From a virus, in the IMG/VR virus record IMGVR_UViG_3300009011_000008, positions 1 to 46,362 of that record: a DNA stretch of 46,362 nt; one strand, 5' to 3'. The notes under the pieces were generated by a model. That model was not told the origin of the DNA. It was given only the letters and a program-made list of their open reading frames with translations, and searched no databases. Positions 6,017 through 12,987 of this stretch are shown here, one piece after another; positions within the stretch are counted from its first letter, which is position 1; the number at the start of each line of letters is the position of its first letter. The position numbers and the translations under genes were made by a program.

Positions 6017-6759
6017 ACCTACTAGAAAGAATAGATCAATTGCAAGCTGGTCGGAATGATGTTTATACAGGCGTTAAAGAAAAACAAGGATTGCGAGATA
6101 AGCTTAACGATGAAATGGAAGCTTACTTAAAGCGTGGTGGAAAGGTTAAGCAAATACCTGCGGGGTATAGCTCATATCGTGATGGCAAGGTTCCTATGCG
6201 TGGTGTTACGAGAGGGCCTAAAGAAAAGATTGCTTATGATCCATCTATTCAAGAAACGCCTGATGAAGTGATTGAGGCAAGAAATAAGATTATACGGAAG
6301 AGCAAGCCTATTGAGATTGAAAAAGGTCCTCGTAAAAGTGCAAATTATCTAAAAAAGATTGAGTATCAGAGTAAGTACTTGAAAGAAATTTCAAAAAAAT
6401 TTGGTCCAAATGACAAGAAGCGGCTTTGCGAAATGGTCGGAATCTCAACCAAAACATTTGAAAATATAAAATGCGGAGATGGTGGATTAAATGAATCAAA
6501 CTGGAAAGTTCTTTTGATGTGTATTGATGGTTTTGAGTTTACTCAAAAAGTTAAAAAACCTAGATATACAAGGTCTACAGATCCTGAGGTTTTGAGAAGA
6601 CATAGGGTTAAAGAATCAAGATTTCTGGCAATAGCTGCAGGCGAAAAAAAGTTTAATGCTGAGTGCATGTATCATGGCGAAGTGGTTTATGTGATGGATG
6701 GTGGTAATAGAGCTAGATGTTCAATATGTAGAGCTAAATCACGTAAAAAAACAACATGA
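6013..6759 (+). CDS. Putative DNA-binding regulator with C-terminal zinc ribbon (248 aa)
   Basis: Not assigned to a named family. The middle (about 134-158, KKRLCEMVGISTKTFENIK) reads as a helix-turn-helix, and the region around it is very basic. The C-terminus has C-M-Y-H-G, then after about 14 residues R-C-S-I-C-R-A, a Cys/His zinc ribbon. Such layout suggests a transcription regulator, perhaps for later genes. It overlaps the previous gene by ATGA. Confidence 0.7.
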   Translation: MNLLERIDQLQAGRNDVYTGVKEKQGLRDKLNDEMEAYLKRGGKVKQIPAGYSSYRDGKVPMRGVTRGPKEKIAYDPSIQETPDEVIEARNKIIRKSKPIEIEKGPRKSANYLKKIEYQSKYLKEISKKFGPNDKKRLCEMVGISTKTFENIKCGDGGLNESNWKVLLMCIDGFEFTQKVKKPRYTRSTDPEVLRRHRVKESRFLAIAAGEKKFNAECMYHGEVVYVMDGGNRARCSICRAKSRKKTT

Positions 6760-6776
6760 AAGATATTGAGGTAAAA

Positions 6777-6941
6777 ATGAATCTAAAGCTAATGCGTGAC
6801 AAGATAAATGGTTCTGAGCCACTAGTAGATGGCGAAACTAAAGAGATGTTAATTGAGCAGTGGAAAGAATTGCATGCTCAGTTAGAAAGTGAAAAATTGA
6901 AAGATGAACGTAATTATATTTTGTGTGAGGAAGTGAAATGA
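6777..6941 (+). CDS. Small helical early protein (54 aa)
   Basis: Charged helical protein of unknown function (LMRDKINGSEPLVDGETKEM). ATG 6777 has GAGG five bases upstream and is preferred. ATG 6756 overlaps the previous stop and would add seven residues. It overlaps the next gene by ATGA. Confidence 0.6.
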   Translation: MNLKLMRDKINGSEPLVDGETKEMLIEQWKELHAQLESEKLKDERNYILCEEVK

Positions 6942-7498
6942 AAGAGTTTTTAACTAAAAATAATCAAGATAATTATGAGCTTGTTTATCATAAATGGCGA
7001 GATGATGATATTGAAATTCCAGAGAGAGCTGATTTATATGTTTACTGGCCTGAAAGTGATACTTGTAACTTTCAAGCAGATAAATCTTTTTTTGAAAATG
7101 GTTCTTGGAATTTGTGTGCATGGCATGTAGATGAGATCAAATCTGGCGAAGCAGGAGCGGAAGTACTTTGGCAACGCCAGCCAGAAAACCAAAATCCTTT
7201 AGACGATGTGAAGTGGTTTGAGGGGGATTTGAAAGTTTCTAATGGTTATACTATTGGTGAAGATTGCAATAATGATAAAAAACACAGTCATTATTTTAAA
7301 AATGTAAAACATTTAGATTATGTGGATGTTTATCGTGTTTTAGATTTGTTTGAAGTTGTGGATCCTTGCATTCAGCATGCAATTAAGAAGCTTTTGTGTG
7401 CTGGTATGCGTGGAGCTAAGAATCAACCACAAGATGTTCAAGAGGCTATTGATTCATTAGTTCGTTATCAGGAAATGTGTAAGGAGGATAGAAAATGA
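6938..7498 (+). CDS. DUF3310-like early protein (186 aa)
   Basis: The C-terminal half (from about 120) has the pattern H-Y-F..HLDYVDVYRVLDLF..DPCIQHAIKKLL..RG..DVQEAIDSLVRYQEM, the DUF3310 signature shared by many phage early proteins that have been called nucleotide-kinase-like. The N-terminal 95 residues are a separate Trp-rich domain. Biochemical role unproven. The stop overlaps the next start. Confidence 0.75.
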   Translation: MKEFLTKNNQDNYELVYHKWRDDDIEIPERADLYVYWPESDTCNFQADKSFFENGSWNLCAWHVDEIKSGEAGAEVLWQRQPENQNPLDDVKWFEGDLKVSNGYTIGEDCNNDKKHSHYFKNVKHLDYVDVYRVLDLFEVVDPCIQHAIKKLLCAGMRGAKNQPQDVQEAIDSLVRYQEMCKEDRK

Positions 7499-7875
7499 AT
7501 AAATTACAGATGGCACATGAGTATGCAATTGCACTAATAAATTCTAGATCTGAAAACATGGAGTTTGATAAATTTATCAACCTATGCCACAACTACGCCG
7601 ATGCTATGCATTTAGAAGATGAAAAACGCAAGGATAAAAGTTTGCCAGAGGTTTTAAGGGATGGATTTGTGATTGATTGGAGTTCGATTGAACCAGAAAT
7701 TGATTATGTGGCTATGGACGCTGATAAAAGATGGCATGGCTATAGAAATGAGCCAAATTTAAAATTGGATGAAAATCAATGGGTATTAGGTGATCATGAC
7801 AGTGATTATTCTCATTTATTGCTAGATGGTTATCAAGGCGACTGGAAACAATCATTGCGGAAGCGTCCAGAATGA
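7495..7875 (+). CDS. Hypothetical early protein with C-terminal W-x2-SL-x2-RP motif (126 aa)
   Basis: N-terminal helical region, then a domain DYVAMDADKRWHGYRNEP ending in GDWKQSLRKRPE. The same end pattern (WIAMDSTFEIFG ... NWKDSLEERPK) occurs in the leftward gene 43110-43310, so the two arms of the genome carry distant paralogues. Function unknown. Confidence 0.72.
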   Translation: MNKLQMAHEYAIALINSRSENMEFDKFINLCHNYADAMHLEDEKRKDKSLPEVLRDGFVIDWSSIEPEIDYVAMDADKRWHGYRNEPNLKLDENQWVLGDHDSDYSHLLLDGYQGDWKQSLRKRPE

Positions 7876-8222
7876 AGTTGATACTTGATAAAGAAATACC
7901 TTTTTTCCCACCGTCAGTAAATATGTACTGGCGGTCAAATGGAAAGACTAGGTTTATCACACCAAAAGGTATTAAATTCACAAAAGATATGGCTTTATTC
8001 GTTAAGCCGCTTATGACTGAAAAAAGATTGAAGGCTGAAATTGTTCTTCACTATCCGAACAAAAGAAAGTTCGACATCGATAACTTTACTAAAGGGATTT
8101 TTGATTCTTTAGTGAAAAATGGATTTTGCCATGATGATGAGCAATTTGATGAACTACATATTAAGCGTGGTGAAGTAGTAAAAGGTGGTATGATTTATAT
8201 AACCGTTTATGAATTAAATTAG
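7872..8222 (+). CDS. rusA: RusA-type Holliday junction resolvase (116 aa)
   Basis: Length and motifs match RusA: N-terminal P-F-F-P-P-S-V-N-x-Y-W, then KRKFDIDNFTKGIFDSL with aspartates near residues 68, 70 and 78, and HDDEQ near 88-90, the three-Asp metal site. RusA cuts four-way junctions. Here it would resolve recombination intermediates or branched replication products before packaging, together with the ERF/exonuclease pair on the left-transcribed arm. It overlaps the previous gene by ATGA and closes this operon. Confidence 0.93.
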   Translation: MKLILDKEIPFFPPSVNMYWRSNGKTRFITPKGIKFTKDMALFVKPLMTEKRLKAEIVLHYPNKRKFDIDNFTKGIFDSLVKNGFCHDDEQFDELHIKRGEVVKGGMIYITVYELN

Positions 8223-8264
8223 CTTTTCAAATCCGTTTTGTTTTGATAATATTGTTTTGCTGAG

Positions 8265-8346
8265 TATCCTGTGGCGAAATTGGTAGACGCAGCGCCTAAT
8301 TAGGTGCCGCTATTGCAGCGTTTTGGTTCGAATCCAGACGGGAGAA
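8265..8346 (+). tRNA. Class II tRNA(Leu)-like gene with a shortened anticodon loop; possible pseudo-tRNA
   Basis: TGGCGAAATTGGTAGACGC (8272-8290) is a typical leucine-tRNA D arm. CGCT-ATTGC-AGCG is a long variable arm (class II). TTTGG-TTCGAAT-CCAGA is the T arm, and TATCCTG pairs with CGGGAGA (one A-G mismatch) as acceptor. The anticodon stem GCGCC/GGTGC leaves only six bases, TAATTA, so no normal seven-base loop or Leu anticodon can be placed. CCA is not encoded. It may be decayed, or one base may be missing from the assembly. Confidence 0.6.
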
Positions 8347-8571
8347 AGTGTAAACAAATGACTATTAGGAAAGACTAATTGACCGCCTGAAAGTAGGCAA
8401 TTTAGAGAAGTAAATATCGCATCCTAACTGTTTGCATAAGTTGCTTGAAGATGTTCCCGTGGCGCGAACATTTAGACTGTGTATGTATCTATTTGCAATG
8501 TCGATACAGGATGTTTATTTCATCTAAATTTAGTTACTTCCCTTCGACTGCCTCCAAGCAGTCTTTTTTTT
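8347..8571 (+). ncRNA. Candidate structured noncoding RNA ending in an intrinsic terminator
   Basis: No reading frame of useful length exists here, yet the sequence folds in a nested way. Local hairpins: ATTAG/CTAAT (8364/8375), GCCT/AGGC (8385/8395) and ATGTTC/GAACAT (8451/8466). Long-range pairs: GAAGTAA/TTACTTC (8407/8534), AAATA/TATTT (8412/8516) and CATCCT/AGGATG (8420/8508). The first two long-range pairings compete for the same bases. The 3' end is a strong terminator. It could be processed with the tRNA-like gene upstream. No known RNA family is recognised. Confidence 0.45.
8546..8571 (+). terminator. Strong intrinsic terminator
   Basis: GACTGC, loop CTCCAA, GCAGTC, then eight T. It ends transcription through rusA, the tRNA-like gene and the structured RNA. 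Confidence 0.9.
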
Positions 8572-8581
8572 GCTTTAAATA

Positions 8582-8610
8582 TTGCATTACTTATAAATAT
8601 GATTTACTAT
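8582..8610 (+). promoter_or_regulatory. Early promoter
   Basis: TTGCAT (8582-8587), 17 bp, TACTAT (8605-8610), directly after the terminator. Its -10 lies within operator copy 5. It serves the block 8679-10877. Confidence 0.62.
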
Positions 8611-8616
8611 AGCGAA
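8603..8616. promoter_or_regulatory. Operator copy 5 (TTTACTATAGCGAA)
   Basis: Identical to copy 4, including several flanking bases (AATATA follows both). Confidence 0.7.
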
Positions 8617-8678
8617 TATAGGCAATAGTTATTAAGAGTTTTAATTAATCAATTTTTAGATTTAGGGATGGCGAAAGT

Positions 8679-8906
8679 ATGAGTGAAATTTTAACAACAT
8701 TTTTAATAACTGCTCTTTTTGTTCAATATCCATTATTGCCAACTATGGTGGTGGCTGGTTTGTTTTTATTGGATCAAAATTACAATAATGATGAATTAAC
8801 TAAAGAGCAAGCTGAAGAAAAAACGCTAAAAGATATTTTTCTAAATTGGTTAGCCATTACATTGGGTGCATCAATATTGATTGCAGTAATGAAATTTTTT
8901 ATTTGA
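8679..8906 (+). CDS. Two-span membrane protein (75 aa)
   Basis: Hydrophobic segments at about residues 5-31 and 53-74 flank a charged loop (NYNNDELTKEQAEEKTLKD). First gene after an operator-controlled promoter. Function unknown. Confidence 0.68.
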   Translation: MSEILTTFLITALFVQYPLLPTMVVAGLFLLDQNYNNDELTKEQAEEKTLKDIFLNWLAITLGASILIAVMKFFI

Positions 8907-8916
8907 AGGTGAAAAA

Positions 8917-8997
8917 ATGAGACAAGGTACTTTTTATATTAAATGCAAGCGATGTGGTGAGTTTTGGATGTTTTGTGGTTGTCCAGTTGGGAGGTAA
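8917..8997 (+). CDS. 26-aa zinc-knuckle microprotein
   Basis: ATG 8917 with GAAGGTG leader; product MRQGTFYIKCKRCGEFWMFC plus GCPVGR. Two cysteine pairs (CKRC and CGC) could bind a metal. It is spaced tightly between two translated genes, with GGGAGG for the next gene inside its last codons. Confidence 0.5.
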   Translation: MRQGTFYIKCKRCGEFWMFCGCPVGR

Positions 8998-8998
8998 A

Positions 8999-9133
8999 AT
9001 GAACAACAAACAAAAACTTCGGATTAATTGCAGGGTTTTAGGCTATGCGTTAATGGATTTGGGTAGAAGTGTAGTTTTGATAATTTACTATGCTTTGTTG
9101 GTTGTGTATGAGTGGTTGAGAGGTGGGAAGTGA
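8999..9133 (+). CDS. 44-aa single-span membrane protein
   Basis: ATG 8999 lies behind GGGAGGT. The product has a basic N-terminus (MNNKQKLRINCR), a hydrophobic helix at about 14-38, and ends RGGK. Its TGA (9131-9133) overlaps the GTG start of the next gene. Function unknown. Confidence 0.55.
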   Translation: MNNKQKLRINCRVLGYALMDLGRSVVLIIYYALLVVYEWLRGGK

Positions 9134-9312
9134 GTTTTTCTCAAATGTGTTTTGTAATGTTTATTGTGTTTTGGTGGTTTGGGTGGCTTTTTGTAGCGGA
9201 TGGAAATAAAAACCATTTTTGGATTAATGGAGTTGTGTCTTTTATTACATCCATTATTTTGGCGATGGCTTTCTTTTTGGGCGGGATATTCTTTAGATGG
9301 CTTGGAGGTTAA
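9130..9312 (+). CDS. Two-span membrane protein (60 aa)
   Basis: GTG 9130 overlaps the previous stop (GTGA) behind GAGGTGGG. Hydrophobic, Trp/Phe-rich spans at about residues 5-24 and 35-55. With its two membrane-protein neighbours it forms a small envelope-directed cluster. Function unknown. Confidence 0.6.
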   Translation: MSFSQMCFVMFIVFWWFGWLFVADGNKNHFWINGVVSFITSIILAMAFFLGGIFFRWLGG

Positions 9313-9313
9313 T

Positions 9314-9490
9314 ATGGAATGGATTAGTGTTGAAGAGCAGATGCCTGAAATTGGGAGTTATGTTTTTGTATATCTTTCAGAAAGAGGGTTTCAAGAAGTT
9401 CCCTATGTGGTAACAAAATTTGATAAATATGGATTTAATTTATCCAATGTTACGCACTGGATGCCACTACCAGAACCGCCAAAGAATTAG
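9314..9490 (+). CDS. DUF551-type small protein (58 aa)
   Basis: W-I-S-V-E-E-Q-M-P at the start and VTHWMPLPEPPKN at the end are the DUF551 hallmarks. ATG 9314 has GGAGG at 9304-9308. A second copy of the family ends the leftward arm (40991-41191). Role unknown, common in phage accessory regions. Confidence 0.8.
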   Translation: MEWISVEEQMPEIGSYVFVYLSERGFQEVPYVVTKFDKYGFNLSNVTHWMPLPEPPKN

Positions 9491-9499
9491 GAAAAGATT

Positions 9500-9628
9500 A
9501 TGATATTTAAATTTATAAAGAATCTATTCTGTCGGCATGAATGGGAATATGAGGAAAGCAACTGGTTGGGTGAGCCATTTAAAGTTTGCCGTAAATGCTG
9601 GAAGGAAAAGGAGATTGAAAATGATTAA
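9500..9628 (+). CDS. 42-aa Cys/His zinc-binding protein
   Basis: MIFKFIKNLFCRHEWEY ... VCRKCWKEKE: one C-x-H and one C-x-x-C pair separated by an aromatic loop, a recognised layout of small phage proteins. The frame overlaps the start of the next gene. A related but frameshifted copy lies at 18189. Confidence 0.6.
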   Translation: MIFKFIKNLFCRHEWEYEESNWLGEPFKVCRKCWKEKEIEND

Positions 9629-10037
9629 TGAAAGAGAGTTATTTGAGCGGTTGGATAAAATTTCAGAAATTTTAAACGATAATGAAATAGAATTTTTTGA
9701 TTCAGATAATCAGTACTACCACACAATTTATACAACATTTGTTCCAGAAGAAATCTACTTTCTAAATGGCGCATGGATGGCGTGGCAAGCCAAATCTCAG
9801 GCGGTGCCAGAGGGTTACCGCTTGGTGCCAGCGGAACTATATAACTTTCAGGCAAATCACCTAGCAGAGGAAGAGTTCAAGCAAAATAAATCCCTTTTCG
9901 AAATGGAGCATCGCGGGCTTTCAGGTATTGAAATAGAGCTAAGACAAGCTAAATGGCTCGTACATAAGGCTGAAAGCATTAAAGAAAATTATAGACGTTT
10001 AGTTAAATGGGCAAGCGAATCGGGAGCTGAGGGATGA
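9621..10037 (+). CDS. Hypothetical phage protein with FLNGAWMAWQA motif (138 aa)
   Basis: ATG 9621 is chosen for the AGGAG at nine bases. The product has EIYFLNGAWMAWQAKSQ, then VPEGYRLVPAEL, a phrase common in accessory proteins of Acinetobacter and enteric phages, then a helical C-terminus. Function unknown. The stop overlaps the methyltransferase start. Confidence 0.7.
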   Translation: MINERELFERLDKISEILNDNEIEFFDSDNQYYHTIYTTFVPEEIYFLNGAWMAWQAKSQAVPEGYRLVPAELYNFQANHLAEEEFKQNKSLFEMEHRGLSGIEIELRQAKWLVHKAESIKENYRRLVKWASESGAEG

Positions 10038-10516
10038 GTGCACAAATTTTAGATCCATGCTGCGGTTCACGTATGTTCTGGTTTGATCGTCAAAATCCCA
10101 ATGTAGTCTATGGTGATATTCGAAAAGAAGAACATACATTGTGTGATGGTCGCTCATTAGTGATTGAACCAGATGTGATGATGGACTTTCGAGACATGCC
10201 TTTTAAGGATGGCCAATTTACTTTAGTTGTATTTGACCCTCCTCATCTGGTGAAGGCAGGAAAACAAAGTTGGTTAGCTCTTAAGTATGGAAAGTTGCAA
10301 GACGATTGGCGCGAAGATATTCGAAAAGGTTTTGCAGAGTGCTTTCGTGTATTGGCCAACGGTGGTGTTTTAATTTTCAAATGGAATGAAACACAGATCA
10401 AAGTTAGTGAACTTTTAGCACTGACAGATCAAAAGCCTTTGTTTGGCCACATTACAGGAAAACGTGCAAATACACATTGGATTACTTTTATGAAGGTTGA
10501 GGGAGCTGAGGGATGA
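10034..10516 (+). CDS. SAM-dependent DNA methyltransferase-like protein (160 aa)
   Basis: Class I methyltransferase pattern: ILDPCCGSRMFWFD (motif I region, SAM site), VVYGDIR, PDVMMDFRDMPF, then VVFDPPHL (catalytic-type DPP motif) and a closing FKWNETQIKV. Likely modifies phage or host DNA and may protect against restriction. The target base cannot be told from sequence. Short for an adenine methyltransferase but usual for this phage group. Confidence 0.85.
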   Translation: MSAQILDPCCGSRMFWFDRQNPNVVYGDIRKEEHTLCDGRSLVIEPDVMMDFRDMPFKDGQFTLVVFDPPHLVKAGKQSWLALKYGKLQDDWREDIRKGFAECFRVLANGGVLIFKWNETQIKVSELLALTDQKPLFGHITGKRANTHWITFMKVEGAEG

Positions 10517-10698
10517 GTGAATTAATCAAAGTGGTTGATGGTGGTGAATTTGATGAGAAGTGGTGTGATTTATGTATTACTTTAGATACATATGAGAATA
10601 TTGATTGCGAAAATTATGACAAACAACTTCATGATTTGTTTGAGAACCATAGTTTTGAATTTGATTTAACCAAGCATGAATATTGGGATATTGCATGA
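10513..10698 (+). CDS. Hypothetical acidic protein (61 aa)
   Basis: Highly acidic (pI well below neutral by composition) with two cysteines (WCDLC). Coupled to both neighbours by overlapping starts. Function unknown. Confidence 0.62.
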   Translation: MSELIKVVDGGEFDEKWCDLCITLDTYENIDCENYDKQLHDLFENHSFEFDLTKHEYWDIA

Positions 10699-10877
10699 TA
10701 ACCATTGAAGAAATACGGAAGGGTGCGCCTGAAGGGGCTACGCATTATGATGATAGTGGAGATTATTGGATAATCAAAGATAATCATGAGGCGTATTTTA
10801 CTGACGGATCGAGATGGATTAGGTATGCATTTCCAGTCCAAATCGATATAGATAATGGATACATTAAACCGCTTTAG
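10695..10877 (+). CDS. 'APEGATHY' small protein, copy 1 (60 aa)
   Basis: Starts at ATG 10695 overlapping the previous stop. Pattern IEEIRKGAPEGATHYDDSGDYW, shared with genes at 18269 (KVPEDATHKHKYY) and 18459 (NAPDGATHYMSNKY), so three paralogues occur. Function unknown. A terminator begins inside its last codons. Confidence 0.68.
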   Translation: MITIEEIRKGAPEGATHYDDSGDYWIIKDNHEAYFTDGSRWIRYAFPVQIDIDNGYIKPL

Positions 10878-10890
10878 TGCGGTTTTTCTT
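10866..10890 (+). terminator. Terminator before the late region
   Basis: AAACCGC, loop TTTAGT, GCGGTTT, then T-rich. Confidence 0.8.
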
Positions 10891-10894
10891 TTTG

Positions 10895-10911
10895 TGGTAT
10901 GCTATAGAAAA
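10895..10911 (+). promoter_or_regulatory. Possible extended -10 promoter with degenerate operator before the packaging genes
   Basis: TG-G-TATGCT (10895-10903) is an extended -10. TATGCTATAGAAAA (10898-10911) shares the GCTATAG core with the 14-bp operator but departs at both ends. It could be the entry to the late region. Weak evidence. Confidence 0.35.
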
Positions 10912-10936
10912 CTTTTGTTAATTTTGGGAGTGGGTT

Positions 10937-11155
10937 ATGGGTAAAAATACAGGATATAGCGGCTATGACTGGTCTGCTCTTAATAAGTTTGAATTAACTG
11001 ATGAAAATATAGAAATTGTTAAAAGCAAACGTGGTATTGAATGGGTAAAAGAATGTTTGTCTGATAATGCTGTAATGTCTTGGGTGTGTGCTGAGTGCAT
11101 GTTTATGTTTTCTCGAAATGACCTTATGAATATTGTTAAGCGTATTGAGGGTTAG
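10937..11155 (+). CDS. Hypothetical protein upstream of terminase (72 aa)
   Basis: Unknown. The second half holds WVCAECMFMFSRNDL, a C-x-x-C pair. Preceded by GGGAG and followed after three bases by the small terminase gene, so likely made with the packaging proteins. Confidence 0.68.
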   Translation: MGKNTGYSGYDWSALNKFELTDENIEIVKSKRGIEWVKECLSDNAVMSWVCAECMFMFSRNDLMNIVKRIEG

Positions 11156-11158
11156 GTT

Positions 11159-11599
11159 ATGGCAGAAGTTGGAAAGCCTAGAGCAATTGAAAGTCCTGAG
11201 CAATTTGAAGAGCTGGGTTTAGAATACATTGAGTGGGTAAAAGACAATCCAGTTATGAAAACTATTACAGCATCATTTCAGGGTTCAATTAGTTATGAGA
11301 AGGTTCCGCATGCTCGACCTATGACACAATACGGCCTAGCTGCTCATATGGGCATTGGTTTAAGTACGCTTAAGGATTATGGGGGGCGTGAGGAGTTTTC
11401 GGCTATCTTCAAGCGTTTATGCGCGATTATGACAGCTCATAACGTGGATGGAGCATCTAGTGGTGATATGAATGGTAATATTATTGCGCGTATTGAAGGC
11501 TTGACTGAGAAACAAGAAGTTGTAAGTAATGTTACTGTTAACAATAGTTTAGACGATTTCTATGCAGACATTGACAAAGAAAGAAAAACCGAAGGCTAG
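11159..11599 (+). CDS. terS: Terminase small subunit (146 aa)
   Basis: PESFEELG-like opening (KPRAIESPEQFEELGLEYIEWVKDNP), then a helix-turn-helix type segment MTQYGLAAHMGIGLSTLKDYG and a helical C-terminus. This matches small subunits that recognise phage DNA and feed it to the large subunit. It lies directly upstream of and overlaps terL by 38 bases, another family habit. Confidence 0.88.
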   Translation: MAEVGKPRAIESPEQFEELGLEYIEWVKDNPVMKTITASFQGSISYEKVPHARPMTQYGLAAHMGIGLSTLKDYGGREEFSAIFKRLCAIMTAHNVDGASSGDMNGNIIARIEGLTEKQEVVSNVTVNNSLDDFYADIDKERKTEG

Positions 11600-12986
11600 T
11601 TTAAACCCCGTCCTTCGGGAATTTTGGACTACAAGAGCGCGTAACAAAATTCTGTTTGGTGGTCGTGCATCTTCCAAGAGTTGGGATGCTGCTGGCATGG
11701 CTATTTTTTTAGCTAACAGATATAAGTTACGATTTTTGTGTGTCCGTCAATTGCAAAACAAGATTGAAGAATCTGTTTATTCTTTGCTTAAAATTCAAAT
11801 TGAAAGATTTGGGTTGCAGGCTAATTTTAGGATTTTAGATAATAAGATTATTAATAAAAGAACTGGAGCTGAGTTTCTATTTTATGGATTATGGCGACAT
11901 ATTAGCGAGATCAAGTCTATTGAGTCTATCGATGTGCTTTGGTCTGAAGAAAGCCATGCATTAACTGAAGCTCAATGGGAGATTTTAGAGCCTACAATTC
12001 GTAAGGAAGGCTCAGAATGTTGGATTATTTTTAATCCCAATCTTGTATCTGACTTTGTTTGGCAAAACTTTGTTGTAGATCCCCCAGCTAACACGATTGT
12101 TCGCCATATTAACTTTAATGAGAATCCATTCTTAAGTAATACAGCATTATCAGTAATTGAAGATAAAAGACGGCGTGATCCTGATAGCTTTGCACATATC
12201 TATGAAGGTATGCCACGACAAGATAATGAGACAAGTGTAATCAAAGCGTCATGGGTTGAAGCTGCAATTGATGCTCATAAGCTACTTGGTCTTGATGATA
12301 CTGGGAGATCATATCTTGGGTTTGATGTTGCGGATGCTGGCAAGGATAAATGCGCATTAGTTCATCGTAAAGGAATTGTTGCTTATTGGTCTGATGAGTG
12401 GAAGGCTAAAGAAGATGAGTTGCTTAAATCGGCAACTAGGGCCTATAACGATGCGTTAAGGCTTGATGCATTTATCAATTATGACTCCACTGGTGTTGGT
12501 GCTGGTGTTGGGGCAAAGGTAAACGAGCTTAACAAAGAAAAGAAAACTAGTGTAAAGCATGGAAAGTTTGTTGCTGGTGGTGGTGTATTTGAGCCTGAAA
12601 AGCTTTATACAGATAAGATTACAAACAAGGATTTCTTTGCTAACCTGAAAGCACAGGCTTGGTGGACAGTGGCAGATAGATTCCGTTTGACTTATCAAGT
12701 AATCAAGGCTATGAAAGATGGAACAGAAGTGCCAAAATACAAACTTGAAGATTTAATCTCGATTAGTTCTGATATGCCTAACTTACATAGACTTAAAGTT
12801 GAATTATCAATACCTATGCGAATGGAAGATAGATTAGGGCGTGTAATGGTTGAATCTAAGCAGGATCTTGCAAAGCGTGATGTTAAATCGCCAAACATCG
12901 CAGATGCGTATATAATGGCTTATGCGCCGAGTAAGAAAGGTATGAGTATTAATATGTCTGACATTGAACAAGCATTCGGAAGGTAA
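11562..12986 (+). CDS. terL: Terminase large subunit (474 aa)
   Basis: ATPase-nuclease that drives headful packaging. Walker A GGRASSKS at residues 33-40, Walker B VLWSEE at 125-130, coupling motif WIIFNPN near 155. The C-terminal RNase H-like nuclease has GFDVADAGKDK, NYDSTGVG and a closing NIADAYIMAYAP. Full length for the PBSX/Terminase_3 type. The ATG lies inside terS in another frame. Circular permutation of the assembly fits pac-type packaging. Confidence 0.95.
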   Translation: MQTLTKKEKPKASLNPVLREFWTTRARNKILFGGRASSKSWDAAGMAIFLANRYKLRFLCVRQLQNKIEESVYSLLKIQIERFGLQANFRILDNKIINKRTGAEFLFYGLWRHISEIKSIESIDVLWSEESHALTEAQWEILEPTIRKEGSECWIIFNPNLVSDFVWQNFVVDPPANTIVRHINFNENPFLSNTALSVIEDKRRRDPDSFAHIYEGMPRQDNETSVIKASWVEAAIDAHKLLGLDDTGRSYLGFDVADAGKDKCALVHRKGIVAYWSDEWKAKEDELLKSATRAYNDALRLDAFINYDSTGVGAGVGAKVNELNKEKKTSVKHGKFVAGGGVFEPEKLYTDKITNKDFFANLKAQAWWTVADRFRLTYQVIKAMKDGTEVPKYKLEDLISISSDMPNLHRLKVELSIPMRMEDRLGRVMVESKQDLAKRDVKSPNIADAYIMAYAPSKKGMSINMSDIEQAFGR

Positions 12987-12987
12987 T

